Below are positions 1 to 4,941 of a stretch of DNA of 7,724 nt, one piece after another. The notes below the pieces were generated by a model. The model was not told where the DNA came from, made no database searches, and was given only the letters and a program-made list of their open reading frames with translations. The position numbers were made by a program, and so were the translations under genes. Positions within the stretch are counted from its first letter, which is position 1. The number at the start of each line of letters is the position of its first letter. The stretch is taken from assembly GCA_902796775.1 (NCBI GenBank), contig CADBQK010000422.1, positions 1 through 7,724 on the forward strand. Direction: 5' to 3'. The stretch is from an uncultured Lachnospiraceae bacterium (lineage in GTDB: Bacteria; Bacillota_A; Clostridia; Lachnospirales; Lachnospiraceae).

Positions 1-648
1 ACCGACCAGTATATGGAATATATCGGCGACCCGGCCCTGGCGGATATGGAGACGTCCAGCAGTTTTCTCGTGATGGCCTCACAGCTTCTGTATCTGAAAT
101 CCAGAATGCTTCTGCCGCAGCCGGTCATTCTGGAAGATGGGGAAGAGGAGGAGGATCCGAAAATGATCCTGGCCCGCATGCTGCTTGAATACAAGATGTT
201 CAAACAGCTGGGTGCTCAACTGAAAGAACGCAGGAAGGATGCAGCTCTTTACTGTTTTAAAGAAGAAACCCTGCCTGAGGATCTGGAGTATGAGCCGGAA
301 CCGGTCGACCTGGATGCACTGGTCGGAGACATGGGCCTGTCAGATCTGAAACGCATATTTGAAGATGTTATAAAAAAGAGCTTTGACCGGGTGGATGTAA
401 CGAGAAGCAGCTTTGGCAGGATCGAGGAGGAACCGGTTGATTACAAAAAGAAGTCCGGCCAGATCCGTTCCTATATCCGCAAGACCAGAAAAGGTATCAG
501 CTTCCGAAAGATGCTGGAAAATGCAGCTTCCCGTGATGAAATCATCGTTACTTTCCTGGTCATTCTGGAAATGATCAGGGAAGGGGCGGTCAGTACCAGG
601 CAGGATAAGCTGTTTGATGACATCCTGATAGAAGCAGCAGAAACATGA
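1..648 (+). CDS. scpA: ScpA, segregation and condensation protein A (5' partial)
   Basis: ScpA is the kleisin subunit of the bacterial Smc-ScpAB condensin; it bridges the Smc heads and helps resolve and segregate newly replicated origins. The frame is open from base 1 (codons for TDQY precede the first ATG at 13), so the true start lies upstream. The 215 visible residues compare with about 250 for the family, so roughly 35 N-terminal residues are missing. The first visible segment carries the conserved kleisin pattern: an acidic stretch, then SSSFLVMASQLLYLKSRMLLP. The middle is acidic and variable (EDGEEEEDP). The C-terminal 50 residues form the expected winged helix (SRDEIIVTFLVILEMI, then TRQDKLFDDILI) that contacts the Smc head. 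The stop is TGA at 646-648. scpB follows 88 bp later, the usual gene order. Identification is by recognition of these motifs; the ATG at 13 is internal and should not be taken as the start. Confidence 0.95.
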   Translation, partial: TDQYMEYIGDPALADMETSSSFLVMASQLLYLKSRMLLPQPVILEDGEEEEDPKMILARMLLEYKMFKQLGAQLKERRKDAALYCFKEETLPEDLEYEPEPVDLDALVGDMGLSDLKRIFEDVIKKSFDRVDVTRSSFGRIEEEPVDYKKKSGQIRSYIRKTRKGISFRKMLENAASRDEIIVTFLVILEMIREGAVSTRQDKLFDDILIEAAET

Positions 649-678
649 TTGTCAGCTTTATTTATTCATTTTTCTAAT
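649..678 (+). promoter_or_regulatory. Candidate sigma-A promoter between scpA and scpB
   Basis: A TTGTCA (-35, 649-654) begins directly after the scpA stop codon. It is followed after 18 bp by TCTAAT (-10, 673-678); each hexamer matches 5 of 6 consensus bases. The 88-bp gap is AT-rich compared with the flanking genes. It could give scpB its own transcript besides read-through from scpA, with an expected start near 685. No operator or terminator is visible in the gap. Short matches of this kind arise by chance in AT-rich DNA, so this is tentative. Confidence 0.3.
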
Positions 679-736
679 AAAAACGGCAGAAGCAGATACG
701 CTTTTCGATATCTAATAATCAGACAAGGTAAGATAC

Positions 737-1390
737 ATGATGGAAAACTGGTTCGATGACAGTGATTTTGAAAACGAACAGGAGATGACAGATGCGGATG
801 CTTCCGCACAAGAGGAGAGTCTGTCGGATGAAACGATACGCTCTGCAATAGAAGCACTCCTTTTTACCATGGGAACGCCGGTGAGCGTGGATGCGATGGC
901 AGCTGCAATCGGTATCTCACGCGAGGAGACGCTGGAAGCAGCAGGCTTCCTCAGGGAGGAGTACGAAAACAAAGACCGCGGGATCCGGCTGATCGAGCTG
1001 GACGGGTCCTTCCAGATGTGCTCATCTCCGCAGATGTACAAATATATCAACGCCCTGACGCACCAGCCGAAAAAATATGTGCTGACCGATGTTATGCTGG
1101 AAACGCTGGCCATCATAGCCTACCGGCAGCCGATCACACGCAGTGAGATCGAAAAGATCCGCGGTGTAAACTGTTCCTATCCGGTCAACCGTCTGCTGGA
1201 ATTCGGCCTGATCATGGAGGCCGGACGGCTGGACGCTCCCGGAAGACCCATCCTTTTTGCTACGACAGAAGAATTCCTGCGTGCTTTCGGTGTAAGCAGC
1301 CCCTCCCAGCTGCCGGCCCTGTCAGATGAAGAAATGGCTTCGCTGCAAAGGGAGGCGGATGAGGAATCTGTCCGAAAAGATGCTCCCTGA
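737..1390 (+). CDS. scpB: ScpB, segregation and condensation protein B
   Basis: ScpB forms a dimer of tandem winged-helix proteins that binds the ScpA kleisin and regulates the Smc ATPase ring. The protein has 217 residues. Residues 1-33 are an acidic, probably disordered extension (DDSDFENEQ and similar). Winged helix 1 covers about 34-105 (IEALLFTMGTPVSVDAMA), and winged helix 2 about 112-185. The second domain holds the family hallmark ETLAIIAYRQPITRSEIEKI at 122-141 and GRPILFATTEEFL at 169-181. The C-terminus (196-217) is charged and poorly conserved. The ATG at 737 is preceded by AAGG at 725-728 with 8-nt spacing; a second ATG at 740 is equally in frame, and the choice changes the protein by one residue. 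Family members are usually 180-200 residues, the excess here being the acidic N-terminus. No clear rho-independent terminator follows the TGA on the + strand. Confidence 0.95.
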   Translation: MMENWFDDSDFENEQEMTDADASAQEESLSDETIRSAIEALLFTMGTPVSVDAMAAAIGISREETLEAAGFLREEYENKDRGIRLIELDGSFQMCSSPQMYKYINALTHQPKKYVLTDVMLETLAIIAYRQPITRSEIEKIRGVNCSYPVNRLLEFGLIMEAGRLDAPGRPILFATTEEFLRAFGVSSPSQLPALSDEEMASLQREADEESVRKDAP

Positions 1391-1441
1391 AAAAATTTAT
1401 CCAGGAATTAAAAAAAACACAATAATGCACCATAAAAACAC

Positions 1442-1470
1442 TGTACAAGAATAAAATAAAATGTTATAAT
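1442..1470 (+). promoter_or_regulatory. Promoter of the thiolase gene
   Basis: TGTACA (-35, 1442-1447, 4 of 6 consensus) lies 17 bp before a perfect TATAAT (-10, 1465-1470). The -10 is preceded by TG one base upstream (TGTTATAAT), an extended -10 element. The region is strongly AT-rich, unlike the surrounding genes. The expected start is near 1477, leaving a leader of about 107 nt before the thiolase ATG at 1584. This is the best promoter in the window and fits the highly biased codon use of the gene it would serve. Confidence 0.75.
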
Positions 1471-1474
1471 GTCG

Positions 1475-1492
1475 GTGTTAATTTGTTGTCAA
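1475..1492 (+). promoter_or_regulatory. Candidate Rex (redox repressor) operator
   Basis: The sequence GTGTTAATTTGTTGTCAA matches the Rex consensus TTGTTAANNNNTTAACAA at 11 of 14 defined positions. The left half is 6/7 and the right half 5/7, with the correct 4-bp spacer. It begins 5 bp after the -10 element, so a bound protein would cover the expected transcription start, a typical repressor position. Rex represses fermentation and C4-CoA genes in clostridia when NADH is low, and thiolase is a plausible member of that regulon. The imperfect right half and AT-rich setting keep this a hypothesis. Confidence 0.4.
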
Positions 1493-1529
1493 TACTTGGT
1501 TAGTTTTACCTTTTCTGTATTGATAACAA
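1483..1529 (+). promoter_or_regulatory. Long inverted repeat / stem-loop in the thiolase leader
   Basis: TTGTTGTCAATAC (1483-1495) pairs with GTATTGATAACAA (1517-1529). The arms form 13 consecutive base pairs in RNA, one of them a G-U wobble (1488 with 1524), around a 21-nt loop (1496-1516). It would lie close to the 5' end of the thiolase mRNA, about 6 nt from the expected start. It may stabilise the message, form part of an attenuator, or act in DNA as paired protein-binding half-sites, since each arm resembles TTGTTRTCAA. I recognise no known riboswitch class. Confidence 0.5.
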
Positions 1530-1550
1530 CACAGTAACTGTAGTTTTTTT
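1528..1550 (+). terminator. Weak terminator-like hairpin inside the thiolase leader
   Basis: ACAG (1531-1534), loop TAA and CTGT (1538-1541) form a core stem. AAC (1528-1530) can extend it by pairing with GTT (1543-1545) across one bulged A at 1542. The hairpin runs straight into a T run (seven T at 1544-1550, five left unpaired). The stem is short and mostly A-T, so strong termination is unlikely. Its place about 35 nt before the start codon suggests partial attenuation, or termination of read-through from scpB. It shares two bases with the longer upstream stem. Confidence 0.3.
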
Positions 1551-1570
1551 ACATGTTTATAAGGTATGAA

Positions 1571-1586
1571 AGGAAGGCAATTCATG
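1571..1586 (+). promoter_or_regulatory. Ribosome binding site that fixes the thiolase start
   Basis: AGGAAGG at 1571-1577 stands 6 nt before ATG 1584-1586. An in-frame ATG at 1566 would begin upstream of this site and add six residues (MKGRQF) not found in thiolases, so 1584 is the start. The resulting N-terminus [15 protein letters not shown] is canonical for the family. Confidence 0.85.
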
Positions 1587-2762
1587 AAAGATGTTGTAAT
1601 TGTAAGCGCAGTCAGGACAGCTATCGGCACATTCGGCGGCACCCTTAAGGGCACTCCCGCTGTAGAACTTGGTGCTACTGTTATCAAAGAAGCTGTTAAC
1701 AGAGCCGGGATCGCTCCTGAGCAGGTTAACGAAGTAATCTTTGGTAACGTTCTTTCCGCTGCCCTCGGCCAGAATCCGGCTCGTCAGGCTTCCATCAAGG
1801 CCGGCCTGCCTGTTGAGACCACCGCTATGACCATCAATATCGTATGCGGCTCCGGACTCAAAGCTGTTGCGCTTGCAGCAAACCAGATCAAGGCCGGCGA
1901 GGCTGATATCGTTGTAGCTGGCGGTATGGAAAACATGAGCGCTGCTCCTTACGCTGTTCCGGCAGGTCGCTGGGGCGCCAGGATGTTCAACAGCAACATG
2001 GTAGACTGCATGGTTAACGACGGTCTGTGGGATGCATTCAACCAGTATCACATGGGCATCACTGCTGAGAACGTAGCTGAGCAGTGGGGTATCACCAGAG
2101 AGATGCAGGATGAATTTGCCGTTCGTTCTCAGAATCTTGCTGAGAAGGCCATCACCAGCGGCAGGTTCAAAGATGAGATCGTCCCTGTAGTAATCAAAGG
2201 TAAGAAGGGCGACATCGTATTCGATACCGATGAGCATCCTAAGTTCGGTTCCACTCTGGAGAAGGTTGCTAAGCTTAAGCCCGCTTTCAAGAAGGATGGC
2301 GGTACTGTTACAGCAGCTAATGCTTCCGGTATCAATGATTCCGCAGCAGCATTCGTAGTTATGAGCGCTGACAAGGCTGCAGAGCTCGGCCTTAAGCCGA
2401 TGGCTAAGATCGTTTCCTACGCTACCGGCGGTGTAGATCCCTCCATCATGGGTGTTGGCCCGGTTCCTGCTTCCAGGAAGGCTCTGGAGAAGGCTGGCCT
2501 GACCATCGATGATATCGATCTGATCGAGGCTAACGAGGCATTCGCAGCTCAGTCTCTGGCTGTTGCTCATGACCTTAACTTCGACATCAACAAGGTTAAC
2601 GTAAATGGCGGCGCTATCGCTCTTGGTCATCCGATCGGTGCTTCCGGTGCCCGTATCCTTGTTACCCTCATCTATGAGATGCAGAAGAGGGGCTGCAAGA
2701 AGGGTCTTGCAACACTTTGCATCGGCGGCGGCATGGGCCAGGCCCTGATCGTTGAGATGTAA
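1584..2762 (+). CDS. thlA: Acetyl-CoA acetyltransferase (biosynthetic thiolase)
   Basis: This cytosolic enzyme (EC 2.3.1.9) condenses two acetyl-CoA to acetoacetyl-CoA, the first step towards butyryl-CoA and butyrate in clostridia. The protein has 392 residues, the standard length. Visible catalytic residues are the acyl-accepting Cys88 in [11 protein letters not shown], Asn317 in the NEAF motif, His349 in [14 protein letters not shown], and the base Cys379 in [11 protein letters not shown]. The conserved GGMENMS loop follows the nucleophile region. The gene stands alone with its own promoter and terminator, rather than beside crt, hbd, bcd or etf; the rest of the butyrate pathway must be elsewhere. 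Codon use is strongly biased: no TTA, CTA or TCA codon appears in the gene and AAG dominates for lysine, suggesting very high expression. Regulation by NADH/NAD+ through Rex is possible (candidate site 1475-1492). A beta-ketothiolase of slightly different chain-length preference cannot be excluded. Confidence 0.96.
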   Translation: MKDVVIVSAVRTAIGTFGGTLKGTPAVELGATVIKEAVNRAGIAPEQVNEVIFGNVLSAALGQNPARQASIKAGLPVETTAMTINIVCGSGLKAVALAANQIKAGEADIVVAGGMENMSAAPYAVPAGRWGARMFNSNMVDCMVNDGLWDAFNQYHMGITAENVAEQWGITREMQDEFAVRSQNLAEKAITSGRFKDEIVPVVIKGKKGDIVFDTDEHPKFGSTLEKVAKLKPAFKKDGGTVTAANASGINDSAAAFVVMSADKAAELGLKPMAKIVSYATGGVDPSIMGVGPVPASRKALEKAGLTIDDIDLIEANEAFAAQSLAVAHDLNFDINKVNVNGGAIALGHPIGASGARILVTLIYEMQKRGCKKGLATLCIGGGMGQALIVEM

Positions 2763-2774
2763 TCTATTCCCTGT

Positions 2775-2814
2775 TATGGCAGCACATAAATGACGCGTTT
2801 GTGAGTATGCCATA
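2775..2814. repeat. Short inverted repeat after the thiolase gene
   Basis: TATGGCA (2775-2781) and TGCCATA (2808-2814) are perfect 7-bp inverted copies 26 bp apart. The second copy overlaps a small palindrome, GTATG-C-CATAC (2805-2815). It lies between the thiolase stop and the terminator hairpin and may be part of the folded 3' end of the mRNA. No function is recognised. Confidence 0.3.
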
Positions 2815-2834
2815 CCGGATCATGACTAAAAAGC

Positions 2835-2867
2835 AGAGAGGTGCAGATACCTGCACCTCTCTTGTTA
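2835..2867 (+). terminator. Rho-independent terminator after the thiolase gene
   Basis: AGAGAGGTGCAG (2835-2846) and CTGCACCTCTCT (2851-2862) form a perfect 12-bp stem with loop ATAC. The T run after it is interrupted (TTGTTAT), so efficiency on the + strand is uncertain. A run of five A at 2828-2832 just upstream would give a T run for transcripts in the other direction, so it could work both ways. It sits 72 bp after the thiolase stop codon. Confidence 0.8.
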
Positions 2868-2894
2868 TGAATGAGGGAAAAAGGGAGACAGGTG

Positions 2895-2910
2895 GTGAGT
2901 CAGTGAGTCA
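2895..2910 (+). repeat. Tandem 8-bp repeat in the leader of the flavoprotein operon
   Basis: GTGAGTCA occurs twice back to back (2895-2902 and 2903-2910), followed by CC and a C-rich run at 2911-2920. The outer bases can also pair (GGTGA 2894-2898 with TCACC 2908-2912). It lies 32 bp before the flavoprotein ATG, where a regulator site or leader hairpin might be expected. I find no convincing -35/-10 pair in 2868-2942, so the promoter of this operon is not identified; read-through past the thiolase terminator is possible. Confidence 0.4.
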
Positions 2911-2942
2911 CCGTCCCCCCTCAGTGTGAACGGATAAGTATC

Positions 2943-4262
2943 ATGAAAAGAATCTATATCATTGGTGCGGGTGCGGCTGGTATGATGGCGGCGATAGCGG
3001 CGGCCCGTCCCGGGATCCAGGTCCACATTTTTGAGCAGAATGAAAAACCGGGGAAAAAGCTATTTATCACCGGTAAAGGCCGCTGCAATCTGACGAATGC
3101 CTGCGGAAGTGTGGACCAGTTTCTGGAGAATATCGTCCATAACCCCAGGTTTCTGTATTCTGCATATGCAGGATTTGACAATCGGGATATGATGGATCTT
3201 ATGGAAAGTCATGGGCTGAGGCTGAAGGTTGAGCGTGGCGAACGGGTTTTCCCGGCTTCGGATAAGTCTTCAGATGTGATAAGGACATTATCAGGGATCC
3301 TTAAAGAGCGCGATGTTAAAGTCCATTGTCTGGCCAGAGTGGATGATATCCTGATCGAAGAGGGCAGAGCTGTGGGGATCAGCGTGGATGGACGGGGACG
3401 TCAGAAATGCGATGCGGTTATTGTTGCCTGCGGCGGACTGGCCTATCCTTCGACTGGCTCTACAGGTGACGGCTACCGCTTTGCAGCGGAGGCCGGGCAT
3501 CATATTTCAGACTGCCGTCCGGCTCTTGTACCACTTACTGTTCTGGATGAGTGGGTAAAAGAGCTGATGGGGCTTTCCCTGAAAAATGTCGGTTTTACAC
3601 TCTATTCCGGGAAAAGGAAACTGTATGATGGTTTTGGTGAGATGATGTTTACACACTTTGGCATCACAGGTCCTCTTGTACTCTCCGCCAGCAGCTATCT
3701 GGCTGCTGCACATACGTCCTCAGGGAAAGGGAAGAACAAAAAAAGTGACAAAGATCCTACGCTTAGTGCATTTATTGACCTGAAGCCGGCTCTTTCTGCT
3801 GCACAGCTGGATGAACGGATCATAAGAGAATTGTCTGTCAGCCCCAAAAGGCAGATGCAGACTGTCTGCAAAGAGCTCCTGCCGCTTCGCCTGATCCCGG
3901 TGGTCCTTAGACAGGCAGGGATCGACCCGCATCTGCAGGCAGGGATGATGAATAAAGCACAGCGTACAGCACTGGCCGGTGTGCTGAAAGCGCTTCCGCT
4001 GCAGATCAGTGGTACGAGGGGTTACAATGAAGCCATCGTTACCAGCGGAGGGATCCAGGTAAAAGAGGTTCGTCCGGATACGATGGAGTCCAAACTGGCG
4101 GAGTCCTTATATTTTGCTGGTGAAGTACTGGATGTGGACGGCCTGACAGGCGGTTTTAACCTGCAGATTGCCTGGTCCACGGGATACGCAGCCGGGAAGG
4201 CTGCTGCTGAGAAGATCCTGTTTGAAATGAGTGAGGGAGGAGAGTTATCCAATGGGTGTTAA
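2943..4262 (+). CDS. HI0933/YhiN/BaiN-like FAD-dependent oxidoreductase
   Basis: A soluble two-dinucleotide-fold flavoprotein of 439 residues, close to the 400-420 usual for the HI0933-like family. The N-terminal FAD-binding loop GAGAAG is at 8-13, with the ribose-binding acidic residue Glu31. The family signature GKKLFITGKGRCNLTN is at 37-52. Further conserved blocks are RGERVFPASDKSSDV (98-112), ACGGLAYPSTGSTGDG (162-177), GEMMFTHFGITGP (232-244) and the C-terminal FAD-contact segment around YFAGEVLDVDG (390-400) and GGFNLQIAWSTG (403-414). A lysine-rich loop at 260-272 is probably a surface insertion. The physiological substrate of most members is unknown. One relative, BaiN of Clostridium scindens, has been linked to bile acid reduction, but nothing here supports that role and no other bai gene is visible. 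The ribosome binding site is weak (GGATAAG, 2932-2938). The last codons overlap the cmk start and carry its ribosome binding site, so the two genes are probably translationally coupled. Confidence 0.9.
   Translation: MKRIYIIGAGAAGMMAAIAAARPGIQVHIFEQNEKPGKKLFITGKGRCNLTNACGSVDQFLENIVHNPRFLYSAYAGFDNRDMMDLMESHGLRLKVERGERVFPASDKSSDVIRTLSGILKERDVKVHCLARVDDILIEEGRAVGISVDGRGRQKCDAVIVACGGLAYPSTGSTGDGYRFAAEAGHHISDCRPALVPLTVLDEWVKELMGLSLKNVGFTLYSGKRKLYDGFGEMMFTHFGITGPLVLSASSYLAAAHTSSGKGKNKKSDKDPTLSAFIDLKPALSAAQLDERIIRELSVSPKRQMQTVCKELLPLRLIPVVLRQAGIDPHLQAGMMNKAQRTALAGVLKALPLQISGTRGYNEAIVTSGGIQVKEVRPDTMESKLAESLYFAGEVLDVDGLTGGFNLQIAWSTGYAAGKAAAEKILFEMSEGGELSNGC
4236..4254 (+). promoter_or_regulatory. Ribosome binding site that fixes the cmk start
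   Basis: GGAGGAG at 4236-4242 lies inside the flavoprotein 3' end, 9 nt before ATG 4252-4254. A GTG at 4231 is in frame but would put the purine run inside the gene and add MREESYP, which kinases of this family lack. The start at 4252 makes cmk overlap the previous gene by 11 bp. Confidence 0.8.
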
Positions 4263-4935
4263 TATTGCGATCGATGGGCCTGCCGGAGCAGGCAAAAGTA
4301 CTATTGCCAGACTTCTGGCAAAGAAACTTGGCTATATCTATGTGGACACAGGAGCCATGTACCGTGCCCTGACTTTATACATGCTGGAAAATGACGTGGA
4401 CACAGACAGCGAAGAAGCTGTCGCTGCAGCCTGCCCGGATGCAGATGTAAAGATCCGCTATGAGAACGGAGAGCAGACTGTGCTTCTTCAGGGCGAGAAT
4501 GTAAATACCCGGATCCGGACCGAGCGGGTTAGCCAGCAGACAAGCAAAGTCGCCGCCATGCCGGCTGTACGGGCGAAGCTTCTCGGACTGCAGCGCGACC
4601 TGGCTGCTGCTGAGGATGTGATCATGGATGGCCGCGACATCGGTACCAATGTACTTCCGAATGCTGATGTAAAGATCTATCTGACAGCAGATGCCCATGT
4701 ACGTGCTCTGCGCCGTTATCTGGAGCAGACAGAAAAAGGTGAAGCCTGTGTTCTTGAAGAGATTGAAAAAGAGATCATCGAGCGGGATCATCGTGATATG
4801 ACAAGGGTAGAAGCTCCTCTCTGCCAGGCTCCGGACGCGATTTTGGTGGACACCTCCGAAATGGATATTCCCCAGGTCACAGCTGCCCTGGAACAGATCG
4901 TCCAGGACAGGCTTTCCGCTGAGAAGGACAGGTAA
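4252..4935 (+). CDS. cmk: Cytidylate (CMP/dCMP) kinase
   Basis: Cmk phosphorylates CMP and dCMP with ATP to the diphosphates (EC 2.7.4.25), recycling cytidine nucleotides for RNA, lipid and DNA synthesis in the cytoplasm. The protein has 227 residues, normal for bacterial Cmk. The Walker A loop GPAGAGKST is at 9-17. The CMP-binding motif VDTGAMYRA is at 31-39, the conserved MDGRDIGT at 125-132 binds the substrate phosphate, and the lid region with arginines ERDHRDMTR is at 177-185. The C-terminal strand ILVDTSEM (197-204) is typical. It overlaps the flavoprotein gene by 11 bp and ends 6 bp before the ispH-rpsA fusion, so the three genes form one operon. cmk beside an S1 gene is a common Firmicute order, which supports both assignments. 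The acyltransferase gene (plsC) sometimes found between them is absent here. Confidence 0.96.
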   Translation: MGVNIAIDGPAGAGKSTIARLLAKKLGYIYVDTGAMYRALTLYMLENDVDTDSEEAVAAACPDADVKIRYENGEQTVLLQGENVNTRIRTERVSQQTSKVAAMPAVRAKLLGLQRDLAAAEDVIMDGRDIGTNVLPNADVKIYLTADAHVRALRRYLEQTEKGEACVLEEIEKEIIERDHRDMTRVEAPLCQAPDAILVDTSEMDIPQVTAALEQIVQDRLSAEKDR

Positions 4936-4941
4936 TCCAGG

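Noticed and set aside
1386..1425. A terminator directly after scpB (CCTG...CAGG with A/T runs).
   Set aside because: The stem is only 4 bp with a 12-nt loop and is followed by A rather than T on the + strand.
1566..1583. Thiolase start at ATG 1566.
   Set aside because: The good ribosome binding site at 1571-1577 would fall inside the gene, and the six added residues do not belong to the family N-terminus.
1557..2813. A 418-residue open frame on the - strand covering the whole thiolase gene.
   Set aside because: Its codons are the exact reverse complements of the thiolase codons. It stays open only because the thiolase never uses TTA, CTA or TCA. The predicted protein has no recognisable fold and there is no suitable upstream signal.
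4231..4251. cmk start at GTG 4231.
   Set aside because: The purine-rich ribosome binding site lies after it, and ATG 4252 gives the canonical kinase N-terminus.
2943..4262. Calling the flavoprotein a bile acid reductase (BaiN).
   Set aside because: The family is broad and no other bile acid gene is in the window; similarity of fold and motifs does not establish the substrate.
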